Of a DNA stretch of 40,486 nucleotides, positions 1 to 9,322 are shown one piece after another (the stretch's first letter is position 1; every line of letters begins with the position of its first letter). A model generated the notes under the pieces. The model did not search any database and was not told the origin of the DNA. It saw only the letters and a list, made by a program, of their open reading frames with translations. This stretch comes from an uncultured Flavobacteriales bacterium (GTDB lineage Bacteria > Bacteroidota > Bacteroidia > Palsa-965): NCBI GenBank assembly GCA_903873905.1, contig CAIQQJ010000066.1:1-40486 (forward strand), given 5' to 3'. The position numbers were made by a program, and so were the translations under genes.

Positions 1-4
1 CATT

Positions 5-56
5 TCTGAACATAAAAAAGTCTCCTGAAATTTCAGGAGACTTTTTTATGTTCAGA
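5..56. terminator. Bidirectional intrinsic terminator (perfect 52-bp palindrome)
   Basis: Two 26-base arms (5-30 and 31-56) are exact reverse complements. The core is GTCTCCTGAAATTTCAGGAGAC, shortened here to its arms GTCTCCTGAA and TTCAGGAGAC, flanked by A6 on the left and T6 on the right. Either strand therefore gives a stable hairpin followed by a U tract. It lies just past the stop of the minus-strand adhesin gene and would end that transcript as well as any plus-strand transcript entering from the left. Confidence 0.9.
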
Positions 57-79
57 TTGTTTTTTGTCCTAACTGTTTT

Positions 80-3007
80 TTATTTCAATAGATGAACAAA
101 GCCCGTGAATGTGTAGTCCTTCGAATCATAACCTGTGGCTGTAACGATGTAATAATAAACACCATCATCAGAAATTTTTCCGCCACCCGCTTTTCCGTCC
201 CATAGGGCAACGTCTTGTTGGTTTGATGGAAGTCCACTTTGTTCTCCATCAAAAACCCTTCCGCCCCAACGATTGAAAACTTCCACTTTGATATTTTTTA
301 CCCCACTTACTGAGGCGTAAAAAAAGTCGTTGGTTCCATCACTGTTTGGAGTAAATACATTCGGAAGAGAAATGATAGCTTGGTCCACAACAGTAATGGT
401 GAGTGTGTCATAAACCGCACAACCAGGAACGCTATTCCATGCCGTAAGAATTACAGTGTATGTCCCAGGATTTACATAGGTGTAAGAAGGGGCTTGTGAA
501 TTGGACGTTCCGCTTAGGTCTCCGAAATTCCAGAAATAATTATCAATGCCTGTTGTGCCGGTTGCTCCAAACCCAACCGCCAAAGGATAAACACCATACG
601 TTGGATTGGCTGATCCAATTATCGACGCAGTGTTTACTGTTCCAACATTTACAACTTGTGTTGAAACACAACCATTCGCATCTGTTGTTGTTATGGTGTA
701 TCCGCCTGCGTTCAAATTGGTGATCGGAAGATTGTTGTAAGTGTTTGGCCCAACTGTGTAAGTAAATGGTCCTGTTCCGGAAATAAGTCCTCCTAATGTT
801 ATGGCTCCTGTTGTGTCTCCACATTCTGTTGGAGTTGGAATCATATAAACAAGTGGCAATGGGTTTACAGTAATTGTAATTGACGCTGTGTCTGTACAAC
901 CATTTGCATTTGTTCCAATCACCTGATACGTTGTGGTGTTTGTTGGGTTCGCTGTTGTAGTCCCAATATTCGGATTTTGTAATCCAACAGTAGGAATCCA
1001 CGTATATGTTGTGGCTCCAGATGCACTCACCATTGTACTTGATCCAACACAAATTGAATTGTCAGGGCTTGAAGCGGTAACAGTTGGATTTGCATTCACA
1101 ACAAGATTAATTGTATCGGAAGAAATACACCCTCCTGGTCCTGTTACTGTGATCGTGTATGATGTGGTTACCGCTGGTTGAACAATTACACTTTGAGTGG
1201 TATTGCTTCCTAAAATTCCAATTGGTGGTGTCCACAAATAAGAACTTCCTGTATTGGCAACATTCAGTGTTGCTTGTGAGCCAGAACAAATTGAGAGGTC
1301 TGGTCCTGCAAAAACAAATGGTGGTGCAGAAACGTTTACCACAATGCTATCGGCACTAATACAATTATTATTATTTCCAGTAACCGTATAAGTTGTAGTT
1401 GAATTTGGGCTTACAGTAATTGTTGGGCCAGAAATATTTCCTGGTTGCCATACATAAGTAAGAGAACCGCTAGCTGTAAGTGTTGCGTTTCCTCCGGCAC
1501 AAAATGATGTATCGTTTGATATAGTTAGCGGTGGGGCGTTCGTGACAGTTACAATTACAATGTCGGTTGAAATGCAACCAAGCAGACTTGTTGCTGTAAC
1601 CGTGTAGGTGGTTGTAACGCTTGGGCTCGCTGTTGGGTTCGCTGTTGTTGCTCCAATTAGGGTTCCTGATGGCTGCCAACTATAAGTGTTTCCATTAGGA
1701 CCGGTAGCTAAAAGAATTGTGTTGTTGCCATTACAAATGGACACATCAGGACTCGCAGTTACAGTTGCATTGGAAAGATTTACAATAACATTGTCTGTAG
1801 CCGTACAGCCGTTGATATCTGTAACAGTCAAGGTATAGGTGGTATTTGACACTGGACAAACACTAACACTTACTCCACTTAAATTTCCCGGCATCCAATT
1901 GTAGCTCACACCACCTGTTCCAACAAGCGTTGCGCATCCTCCAGAGCAGACCGTTTGATTAACACCGGCATTTGCAGTGGGGGCTGGGTTGACGGTAACT
2001 AAAATTGGAGCTGATATTGCTGTTCCGCATCCTGTTCCCGGCCAACCGCTTCCTGTAACAATTGCCTGATAATACAACGAGGAAGAAAGTGGGCCTGTGT
2101 TAAGAGTGTCGTTGGTTGCACTAGGAATATTAAACCAAGATGTTGAGTTTGGGGAAACTTGCCATTGTATGGTGTTTGAGCCCATTCCTGTAAGAATTAC
2201 CAGTGAAGATTGTCCAGAGCAAAGTGAGGCCGGATGTGGCGTGGCGGTTCCTGCAACAACAGTTGGGCCCATGCTTATTCTCACTGTATCGTCACTTGAA
2301 GTAATGGTAAAACATCCGCCAGTTACCGTAACCGTGTAAGTTATTCCACCTGAAATAAGCGCCGTTGGATTTGCAATGTTTGGGTTGCTTAATCCTGTTG
2401 TTGGAACCCAAGAATAAGTAAAAGTTGCGCCAGGACATCCGCCAGAAACGTTTGCATTTAACTGAACGGTACTGCCAGGACAAACTGCATATGCAGATGA
2501 TGTTGTGCTCAAAATTGCAGATGGAGGTAAGCCCGGGGTTAAAAAAGAAGAGACGTTAGACCACGGACCAGCAGAGGAGGAACCTTCAACAAATTCCCTT
2601 GCTCGCCAGTAATAAGTTGTCCCAGGACACAACTGTGCAAAAGGAACGACTACATCAAAATAGGGTTCGAGAGCGCAATTTTCCAAATAACTCGGAGGTC
2701 CATAACCTGGAACGTTCAAACCAGATTCGTACCAAGGTGCAGTTCCCCATAAAGGGTTGCTAGATGGAGTTGGGGGCGCTCCAGTAAATCCTGATGGATT
2801 ACAAGTTACCTCAACTTGCATCCAATAGGGCCCACAACCACAGGTGGCGGGATCAGAGCTACCTGAAATAGTTAGGTTAGATGGGTTTTGCACACCCACG
2901 AGTCCAACAAGAGCTACGCCATGGCATGCGTTCGCTTCATTAGCTCCCGCTATAAGCAAAAACACAGCGAAAAATAGTCTAGTAAAAATTTTGTACATGT
3001 ATTTCAT
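80..3007 (-). CDS. Secreted multi-repeat adhesin with T9SS type B (gliding-motility) C-terminal domain
   Basis: A 975-residue protein predicted to be exported and attached to the cell surface. Residues 1-27 form a signal peptide (basic start, hydrophobic FFAVFLLIAG, then ANA-C). Residues about 45-155 look fibronectin-III-like. About 160-790 hold serial Ig-like modules that each open with a Cys-Gly motif (SICNGNN, SFCAGGN, SICSGSQ, SICVGSS) and contain Tyr-x-Trp. A PKD-like module follows at about 800-880 (YFWNFGD, YTYVNPGTYTV). The last 85 residues match the type B sorting domain: LPNVFTPNSDGTNDFF, VFNRWGG, WDGK, GVYYYIVT. That domain is known to direct export through the Bacteroidota type IX system; the ligand is unknown. 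Strong Thr/Ser/Asn/Gly bias and repeats create many spurious out-of-frame reading frames here. The start at 3007 keeps the signal peptide complete; the next Met is only three codons later. Confidence 0.9.
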   Translation of the reverse strand: MKYMYKIFTRLFFAVFLLIAGANEANACHGVALVGLVGVQNPSNLTISGSSDPATCGCGPYWMQVEVTCNPSGFTGAPPTPSSNPLWGTAPWYESGLNVPGYGPPSYLENCALEPYFDVVVPFAQLCPGTTYYWRAREFVEGSSSAGPWSNVSSFLTPGLPPSAILSTTSSAYAVCPGSTVQLNANVSGGCPGATFTYSWVPTTGLSNPNIANPTALISGGITYTVTVTGGCFTITSSDDTVRISMGPTVVAGTATPHPASLCSGQSSLVILTGMGSNTIQWQVSPNSTSWFNIPSATNDTLNTGPLSSSLYYQAIVTGSGWPGTGCGTAISAPILVTVNPAPTANAGVNQTVCSGGCATLVGTGGVSYNWMPGNLSGVSVSVCPVSNTTYTLTVTDINGCTATDNVIVNLSNATVTASPDVSICNGNNTILLATGPNGNTYSWQPSGTLIGATTANPTASPSVTTTYTVTATSLLGCISTDIVIVTVTNAPPLTISNDTSFCAGGNATLTASGSLTYVWQPGNISGPTITVSPNSTTTYTVTGNNNNCISADSIVVNVSAPPFVFAGPDLSICSGSQATLNVANTGSSYLWTPPIGILGSNTTQSVIVQPAVTTSYTITVTGPGGCISSDTINLVVNANPTVTASSPDNSICVGSSTMVSASGATTYTWIPTVGLQNPNIGTTTANPTNTTTYQVIGTNANGCTDTASITITVNPLPLVYMIPTPTECGDTTGAITLGGLISGTGPFTYTVGPNTYNNLPITNLNAGGYTITTTDANGCVSTQVVNVGTVNTASIIGSANPTYGVYPLAVGFGATGTTGIDNYFWNFGDLSGTSNSQAPSYTYVNPGTYTVILTAWNSVPGCAVYDTLTITVVDQAIISLPNVFTPNSDGTNDFFYASVSGVKNIKVEVFNRWGGRVFDGEQSGLPSNQQDVALWDGKAGGGKISDDGVYYYIVTATGYDSKDYTFTGFVHLLK

Positions 3008-3096
3008 GTTTGATGTTTGGTGGCGGAAACCTGCTTACTCCTAAGACAAATTCCCAAAAAGTTGAAAATCAACAATAGGGTAATGTTTGCTGTTAG

Positions 3097-3104
3097 CAAA
3101 AATA
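3097..3104 (-). promoter_or_regulatory. Candidate -7 box for the adhesin gene
   Basis: The minus strand reads TATTTTTG, matching the Bacteroidota TAnnTTTG -7 consensus, 89 bases before the adhesin start. It overlaps a small inverted repeat (TTTGCT-GTT-AGCAAA, 3086-3100). No clear -33 TTTG is present at the expected spacing, so this is tentative. Confidence 0.3.
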
Positions 3105-3192
3105 GGCAAAACGAGTCATTCTCCACTCCCATTTCAATACTTTTATACAATGGTGTTTGTCAAAAGCCCAATTAACAAGAGAATTTTAGAAA

Positions 3193-5604
3193 ATGAGTAA
3201 AAAAAAACAAGGAAACGGGCGACTGCTTTTTGAAGATATTCTTCAATTATTAAACAATAACGGGGGCAAGCCACTAAATTATAAGCAGGTTGCAGCTGCT
3301 CTGGAAATCAAGGATAACAACGAAAGACAACTACTGGGTTCTCTATTGGCTGATCTTGCAAAAAAAACATTGATAGAAGAAGTTGAAATTGGAAAATACA
3401 GAGGAAAGTCTGGGCCAAAGTCAATTGAAGGAACTATTGACATTACACAATCAGGACAGGCTTATGTGAAGTCAATTGACTTTCCTGAAGAGATTTGCAT
3501 TTCCGCCCACAATACAAACGGCGCGATGCATGGCGATAAGGTGAAGGTGAAAGTGTTTTCCAAAAAACGGGGAGATGGAAGAGCTGAAGGGGAAATCATT
3601 GATGTTCTCCAACGTGCACGGACTGAATTTGCGGGAACGATTCACATAGAATCGAGAATGGCTTTTGTTTCTCCTGACAATAAAAAGTTTCGCGACTTTT
3701 TAATTCCAAAAGATAAAATAGGAAAAGCGAAGGATGGTCAGAAGGTGGTTGTGAAGATGACGGATTGGGAAGATTATTCCGATTTGCCGCAAGGGGAGGT
3801 AATAAAAGTTTTGGGTGAAGTTGGGAACAATGACACGGAGATTAACGCCATTATGGTGGAGTATGGTTTGCCATATGAATTTCCGAAAGGCGTTGAAAAA
3901 ATTGCGGAATTGATTCCAACAAAAATTACAGAAGAGGAAATTTCAAATAGAAAAGACTTCAGAAAGATCACAACTTTTACCATTGACCCTTTCGATGCAA
4001 AAGATTTTGATGATGCACTTTCGGTTCGCAAATTAGAAAATGAAAATTGGGAAATTGGCGTTCACATTGCTGATGTTTCGCATTATGTAAAACCGGGTTC
4101 TGTTCTCGACAAAGAAGGTTTGATTAGAGCAACATCTGTTTATTTGGTTGATCGTGTTGTGCCGATGTTGCCGGAAATTTTATCCAATAATGTTTGTTCG
4201 CTTCGTCCGAATGAAGAGAAGCTCACTTTTTCTGCTGTTTTTGAATTGGACGAAAACGCAACTGTTGTGAAAGAGTGGTTTGGAAGAACAATCATTAATT
4301 CCGATCGAAGATTCACTTACGAAGAAGTGCAAGAAATTCTCGAAGGGAAAGAGGGTGATTTCAAGGCGGAAATTCATTTACTCGACACGCTTGCAAAAAA
4401 ATTGCGTGATAAAAGAATGAAAGATGGCTCTATCACATTTGAGCGTGAAGAAGTGAAATTTCATTTGGATGAAAACGGAAATCCAACGGGCGTGTATTTC
4501 AAAGTGATGAAAGATTCCAATCAGCTCATTGAGGATTTTATGTTGTTGGCAAATCGTCGTGTGGCGGAATATGTTGCGCTCTGTAGAAAAGCCGGCGAGA
4601 CAGAAAAAAAGAAAAGTGATTTGCGCCGACCTTTTGTATATCGCGTGCATGCATCGCCAAGCCCGCAGAAGGTGCAAGAATTTTCAACATTCGTTGCAAC
4701 GTTTGGTTACAGAATGGGTTCTGGAAACAACAAATCCATTTCTTCTTCCCTCAATCAATTGCTGAAAGATGTGCAGGGAAAACCAGAAGCTAACATGATT
4801 GAAACACTCGCTATTCGCACCATGGCAAAGGCGATTTACACAACGGAAAATATCGGGCACTATGGATTGGGATTTCATTATTACACGCATTTCACTTCTC
4901 CAATTCGCCGTTATCCCGATGTGATGGCGCATCGCTTGTTGCAATTTTACATTGACGCTGACGCTGGAAGAAAAGTTGGAAAACCTGCCGATCAAAATGA
5001 ACTGGAACAAGAATGTAAACATTGTTCGGAAAGAGAAAAGGCCGCAGCTGAAGCTGAGCGCGCTTCGATAAAATATAAACAAGTACAGTTTTTACAAGAT
5101 AAAGTTGGGCAAGAATTTGATGGAATTGTTTCGGGCGTAACTGAATTTGGATTTTTTGTGGAGTTGGTTGGAAACAAATGTGAAGGAATGGTTCATGTGC
5201 GAAATCTTCGTGACGATCGTTATGTTTTCGAAGCGGAAAAGTATTGTATGCGAGGAATGCGAACTGGAAAAATTATTTCACTTGGCGATTCCGTTCGTGT
5301 TTTAATTAAGGGCGCTGATTTAATTAAAAAGCAAATTGATTTTGAGCTAGTGGGACAGGAGACTCGGGACAAGGGACTTGGGGACGTGACGCGAGACGGG
5401 GGATCAAGGACGAGTGAACAAGGTGGCGGAGGTGGAAGAAGAAAAAATCCTTACGAGGGAAAATTTTCTGAAACGTCTGGAAAGGATGATTGGAATTCTC
5501 CGAAGAAGAAAGATTCTGGCGGTGGAAATTGGAGAGATAAAAAAGTGGGTGGTGGAAAAAGAAATGACAGAGGAAAAGATAAGGGAAAAAAGAAGAAAAG
5601 GTGA
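3193..5604 (+). CDS. rnr: Ribonuclease R (3'-5' exoribonuclease, RNB/S1 family)
   Basis: An 803-residue processive 3'-5' exoribonuclease that degrades structured RNA in the cytoplasm. An N-terminal winged-helix-like segment (about 5-70) is followed by cold-shock/OB folds (about 80-215) and the RNB catalytic domain (about 245-590). The acidic metal-binding motif DPFDAKDFDDAL starts at residue 265, and HFTSPIRRYPD lies near the end of the catalytic domain. The S1 domain (VGQEFDGIVSGVTEFGFFVEL) occupies about 637-720. The remaining tail is Gly/Lys/Arg-rich low complexity. The start of that tail (nt 5350-5420) is built from repeated GGGAC-type units that look like an intergenic repeat read in frame. 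The gene stands alone on its strand and is divergent from the adhesin. Confidence 0.95.
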   Translation: MSKKKQGNGRLLFEDILQLLNNNGGKPLNYKQVAAALEIKDNNERQLLGSLLADLAKKTLIEEVEIGKYRGKSGPKSIEGTIDITQSGQAYVKSIDFPEEICISAHNTNGAMHGDKVKVKVFSKKRGDGRAEGEIIDVLQRARTEFAGTIHIESRMAFVSPDNKKFRDFLIPKDKIGKAKDGQKVVVKMTDWEDYSDLPQGEVIKVLGEVGNNDTEINAIMVEYGLPYEFPKGVEKIAELIPTKITEEEISNRKDFRKITTFTIDPFDAKDFDDALSVRKLENENWEIGVHIADVSHYVKPGSVLDKEGLIRATSVYLVDRVVPMLPEILSNNVCSLRPNEEKLTFSAVFELDENATVVKEWFGRTIINSDRRFTYEEVQEILEGKEGDFKAEIHLLDTLAKKLRDKRMKDGSITFEREEVKFHLDENGNPTGVYFKVMKDSNQLIEDFMLLANRRVAEYVALCRKAGETEKKKSDLRRPFVYRVHASPSPQKVQEFSTFVATFGYRMGSGNNKSISSSLNQLLKDVQGKPEANMIETLAIRTMAKAIYTTENIGHYGLGFHYYTHFTSPIRRYPDVMAHRLLQFYIDADAGRKVGKPADQNELEQECKHCSEREKAAAEAERASIKYKQVQFLQDKVGQEFDGIVSGVTEFGFFVELVGNKCEGMVHVRNLRDDRYVFEAEKYCMRGMRTGKIISLGDSVRVLIKGADLIKKQIDFELVGQETRDKGLGDVTRDGGSRTSEQGGGGGRRKNPYEGKFSETSGKDDWNSPKKKDSGGGNWRDKKVGGGKRNDRGKDKGKKKKR

Positions 5605-5605
5605 T

Positions 5606-5635
5606 TTCAAATTGCAGATTTGCAAATTGCAGATG
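5606..5635. repeat. Short tandem repeat, CAAATTGCAGAT units
   Basis: Two adjacent copies of AAATTGCAGAT (about 5609-5619 and 5622-5632) lie directly after the rnr stop codon, and a related CAAATTGCAAT occurs near 5745. They look like degenerate intergenic filler repeats; no function is apparent. Confidence 0.5.
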
Positions 5636-5714
5636 AAAAAAATATCGCTCCGATTAAAACATCCAAATTTTCTTTAGCGGAACTTTCTTGTTCGAAAAAT
5701 AATTTCAAGAAAAA

Positions 5715-5743
5715 AGTCCCGCTGTTTTTGCGAGACTCTTTTT
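5715..5743 (+). terminator. Probable intrinsic terminator of rnr
   Basis: The arms AGTCCCGC (5715-5722) and GCGAGACT (5730-5737) pair over eight positions with one mismatch around a 7-base loop. A5 precedes the stem and a T5 run (5739-5743) follows. It lies 111 bases past the rnr stop, and no other gene on this strand is near. Confidence 0.6.
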
Positions 5744-5851
5744 ACAAATTGCAATTTATTTATTTCTACAAACTTATTAGGCTGAGTATTTTTGCCAATG
5801 AAAATGTTTCAAAAATAGTATAGAGTTGATTTGGCAAAAATGTATCGAAGC

Positions 5852-6604
5852 CTATACCTGATTGATTTTTTTCGTGAGTTCATCCTTGTAAGAACCTCCT
5901 ATTGGAATTGGTTTTTTCTCGTCTTCCAACAATAAATTTGGTGGCTCGATGGCTGTGATTTTGTCGATGCGCACGATGAAGGAACGGTGAACACGAACAA
6001 ACTCGTTTGGAGAAAGTTTACGTTCAATATCTTTCATGGTGGAGTGAATGGTGTAACGGGCGTTGGAAGTGTTGATGACCACGTAGTCTTTCAAGGCCTC
6101 AATGAAAAATATATCTTTTGTGCGAACTTTCACCAGGCGAGAATTTGATTTCACGAAGATGATGTCCTTGCTGTCTTTATTTTCCACGATGCTGTAAAGA
6201 AAATCGCGCTCCTTGCGAACATCGGTTTCTTTTTGATGTTTGTAAAGCGCCATTTCAATGGATGTGCGCAAATCGATTTCCTTGAATGGCTTAATGATGT
6301 ATCCGTAAGGCTCTGTGATTTTTGCTTTGCTCAATGTGCTTTCGTCGGCGTATGCTGTGAGATAAATAATTGGAACATTGTACCGAGAGCGAATTTGTTC
6401 GGCAGCCTCTATTCCACTCATTTCTCCCTTGAGCATAATGTCCATAAGAACGAGATCGGGCGTGTGCTCTTCCGCTGCGCGGATTGCATCTTCGCCATTG
6501 GAGCAGATAGCCACAACATTATAGCCAAGCTTTCGCAAGCTCATTTGAATGTCTTTTGCAACGATACTCTCGTCTTCAACAATTAAAATGTTCGTTTTTG
6601 ACAT
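5852..6604 (-). CDS. LytTR-type response regulator
   Basis: A 250-residue cytoplasmic two-component response regulator. Residues 1-125 form a receiver domain with the acidic pair E10-D11, phospho-acceptor D55 (LVLMDIML), switch T83 (YLTAYAD) and K105 (IIKPF). Residues about 148-250 form a LytTR DNA-binding domain (FVKSNSRLVKVRTKDIFFIEA, YTIHSTMKDIERKL, FVRVHRSFIV). The gene follows the histidine kinase by 18 bases on the same strand, so the two almost certainly form a cognate pair. Targets cannot be read here; LytTR proteins usually bind direct repeats upstream of exported or regulatory genes. Confidence 0.95.
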   Translation of the reverse strand: MSKTNILIVEDESIVAKDIQMSLRKLGYNVVAICSNGEDAIRAAEEHTPDLVLMDIMLKGEMSGIEAAEQIRSRYNVPIIYLTAYADESTLSKAKITEPYGYIIKPFKEIDLRTSIEMALYKHQKETDVRKERDFLYSIVENKDSKDIIFVKSNSRLVKVRTKDIFFIEALKDYVVINTSNARYTIHSTMKDIERKLSPNEFVRVHRSFIVRIDKITAIEPPNLLLEDEKKPIPIGGSYKDELTKKINQV

Positions 6605-6622
6605 GGTGATAACGTTTATGGG

Positions 6623-9313
6623 TTATGCCGAAAATTCGATGGTGAATTTAGTGCCTTTTTTGGTATCAAGCTTTATTTTGCCATTGATTTGCTCAATTAG
6701 CGACACAACCAGCTGTAATCCGAGTGATTCCGTATTGCGAAAATCTACTTCTTTCGGAAACCCTTTTCCATTATCAGCAATGCTGACAGTAATTAATTTG
6801 TCCTGTTGTTTAATGTCGATACTTATTTTTCCCTTTTTCCCTTCTGGAAATGCATACTTGAGGGAATTCGTCAAAAGTTCGTTGATGATCAAGCCACAAG
6901 GAATGGCTGTGTCAAGGTTCAATTGAATATCTTGAAGGTCAAGATTTAGTATTGGTGGAGATTTTGTTGAGCCATAAGAGTGCACCAAGTTTCTGCTGAT
7001 GTTTTCAACATATTCCTTAAAACTGATGTTCGAAAAATCTTTGGTTTGGTAAAGGCTCTCGTGTACAAATGCCATTGACTTAATTCGATTCTGGCTTTCC
7101 AATAATATTTCCAGAATTTTTTTGTCTTTCACATAGGACGACTGCAAATTAAGAATGCTTGATATGACTTGTAAGTTATTTTTTACACGATGATGGACCT
7201 CTTTCAACAACACCTCTTTTTCTTTAAGCGACAACTGCATTTGTTCGTTCACTAATTTTTTATCGGTAATGTCATTGGCAATACAAGAAACCTCCAAGAC
7301 GTTTTCGTGTTCATCAAAAATTGGATTTAGAAATATTTCTCTCCAGGTTGTTTCACCCTCTAAATCAGTAAAAGATGTTTCAAAACTTTGCGAAGCGCCT
7401 TCAAAAGTTATTTCGAGTTTCTGTTTCCAAAATTTATTTTGGGCTTCTGTTGAAATCATTTTTCCAGAGACCATTGGAAGTCCGATATAGGCTTTCACTC
7501 CGAAATTTCTTCTTATCCATTCCGATTGATTTCGATTGAAGGAGGTTAGTTTATCGTTCCTGTCAATTGTCCAAATCATGTGTGAGCTACTTTCAAAAAC
7601 AGCATTTAATTTTGCCGCCTGAATTCTAATCTGCTCTTCTGCGCGGCGCTTTGGTGTAAGATCTTCATAAACATAAACGAAATACAAGGGAACCTGTTCT
7701 TCGTTTCTCACCAATGAAATGGTAACATTTACAATTACTGTGCTGCCATTTTTGTGGCCATATCGCTGTTCGTCAATAATACGCTCGAACCCAAGTTCTA
7801 TAAATTTTTTTCCCGCTGGAAGTCTTGATAAATCACCCGACAAACGCAATTCGTGCACTGTTTTCTCTCTCATTTCTTCTGCAGAATAACCAAGCATATC
7901 ACACAGGCGTTGGTTAACTTCCAAGTAAGAATCGTAGTCTGTTCCGACTAATGCAATGCCGACATAAGCCTGATTATAAATCGCACGGTATTTTTCCTCG
8001 TTGAGTTTTAATGCCTTTTCCGCACGTTTCGAATCTGTAATGTCGCGTGAAATTCCCATTGAGCCCACAATGTTTCCTTCTTCATCCTTGAGCACACTTG
8101 CAGACAAAAGTGCCGTAAATAGCTGTCCGTTCTTTTTAATATTAATTACTTCGCCATGAAAATATCCTCCACCCTCAACAATTTTTTCCGTTACATCACT
8201 TAATTGTTCGGAGGTTTCATAGAGAAATAAAGTGTGTTTACCAATAACCTCTTCGGCGGTGTAGCCAAACGTGTCCTGCGCAGCTTTATTAAATTCAGTA
8301 ATGTAGCCTTCATTGTCCGATGCACAAATCATATCAATAGAACTGTCAATAAGCAAACGAAGATTCTTTTTTGTTGAGAATAATGTTTGTTCTGTGCGTA
8401 TTCTTTCCTCCACCTCCTTCAGTAAGTTTCTGTTTGCCTCCTCTGCTAATTCGGCGCGCATTCGCTCTTTCTCTAGTTGTTTTTCTGCATTAACATCGCG
8501 GAGAAAAACCAAAATGGCTGGCTGCCCATGATAATTGCAAATGCTAGGCCTGGAATCCGCCTCAACAATTCTTCCGTCTTCGTGCTGAAGTTTTATTATT
8601 TCAAAAGGAACGTCAATTCCTTTTAATGCCATTTTAATTCTTTCGGCAGACCTTATTTGTTGTTCAGGCGAAAGAAATTCCAACATGGATCGCCCAAGTA
8701 ACTTCTTGTCATCGTTAACTCCTGCCATTACAACAGCCGCCTTGTTGGCGTAAATAATTTTCTGGTCGAAACCTGAAATAACAATTCCATCAGGATTTTG
8801 ATCAGCTAGTGACTTATAGCTGCCTCTGCTTTCAATTAATTCCAGCTCAATTTTTTTGCTTGCAGTGATGTCTCTTGTAATAGCATCAACAACCTCTATT
8901 TTTCCACTTGCATCATAAGATGGATTTAACCTGGTTTCTGTCCAGATAACCTGCCCGTCTTTACGGATACTTCTAAGCACAAGTGGCTCGCTTAATTCTT
9001 TGCTTCCTGAAAATAATTTATTATTTGCTTCATTCAATTTCCAAACATCCTCGGGATATGTAATTTCACTCACCAAATTTTTATTCGCATAAAACTCTTC
9101 TGGCGTATATCCTAAAATTGCTGTAGAAGATGGGCTGACAAAAACATAACGGCTCTCTGGAAAAAAACGGAACCTAAAAATCATGTCGGACGCATTTTGT
9201 GCAACTGCACGAAACCGAACGTCCTTGCTTTCTTGAAGCGAACTATCTGACTCAAGCTGTTCGATTTGCTCGATCAGCTCGTCCTTCGACATGGAAGAAT
9301 AATTTTTTTTCAA
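6623..9313 (-). CDS. Cytosolic multi-PAS sensor histidine kinase (HisKA_2 family)
   Basis: An 896-residue protein with no membrane segment, so it probably senses an intracellular signal. A short coiled N-terminus is followed by five PAS/PAC modules at about 33-155, 160-280, 315-435, 440-560 and 567-690; several end in the typical DIT motif (AITRDIT, GISRDIT, CIANDIT). The dimerisation and phospho-acceptor region is of the HisKA_2 type (EVHHRVKNNLQVISSILNLQ, H707-H708, with H708 the likely acceptor). The C-terminal HATPase_c domain has an N box (INELLTNSLKYAF) and DNGKGF. It sits between a YwqK-like gene (9-base gap) and the LytTR regulator (18-base gap), which points to one transcript. The PAS ligands are not identifiable from the sequence. 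Confidence 0.95.
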   Translation of the reverse strand: MKKNYSSMSKDELIEQIEQLESDSSLQESKDVRFRAVAQNASDMIFRFRFFPESRYVFVSPSSTAILGYTPEEFYANKNLVSEITYPEDVWKLNEANNKLFSGSKELSEPLVLRSIRKDGQVIWTETRLNPSYDASGKIEVVDAITRDITASKKIELELIESRGSYKSLADQNPDGIVISGFDQKIIYANKAAVVMAGVNDDKKLLGRSMLEFLSPEQQIRSAERIKMALKGIDVPFEIIKLQHEDGRIVEADSRPSICNYHGQPAILVFLRDVNAEKQLEKERMRAELAEEANRNLLKEVEERIRTEQTLFSTKKNLRLLIDSSIDMICASDNEGYITEFNKAAQDTFGYTAEEVIGKHTLFLYETSEQLSDVTEKIVEGGGYFHGEVINIKKNGQLFTALLSASVLKDEEGNIVGSMGISRDITDSKRAEKALKLNEEKYRAIYNQAYVGIALVGTDYDSYLEVNQRLCDMLGYSAEEMREKTVHELRLSGDLSRLPAGKKFIELGFERIIDEQRYGHKNGSTVIVNVTISLVRNEEQVPLYFVYVYEDLTPKRRAEEQIRIQAAKLNAVFESSSHMIWTIDRNDKLTSFNRNQSEWIRRNFGVKAYIGLPMVSGKMISTEAQNKFWKQKLEITFEGASQSFETSFTDLEGETTWREIFLNPIFDEHENVLEVSCIANDITDKKLVNEQMQLSLKEKEVLLKEVHHRVKNNLQVISSILNLQSSYVKDKKILEILLESQNRIKSMAFVHESLYQTKDFSNISFKEYVENISRNLVHSYGSTKSPPILNLDLQDIQLNLDTAIPCGLIINELLTNSLKYAFPEGKKGKISIDIKQQDKLITVSIADNGKGFPKEVDFRNTESLGLQLVVSLIEQINGKIKLDTKKGTKFTIEFSA

Positions 9314-9322
9314 TGCAAATAA

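Noticed and set aside
460-2483. Several open frames on both strands inside the adhesin gene
   Set aside because: They follow the repetitive Thr/Ser/Asn/Gly coding of the real gene, show no domain, signal peptide or ribosome-binding context, and overlap it fully.
160-2500. Possible CRISPR or tandem DNA repeat
   Set aside because: The periodicity comes from Ig-like protein modules of unequal length and sequence; there are no constant repeats with unique spacers.
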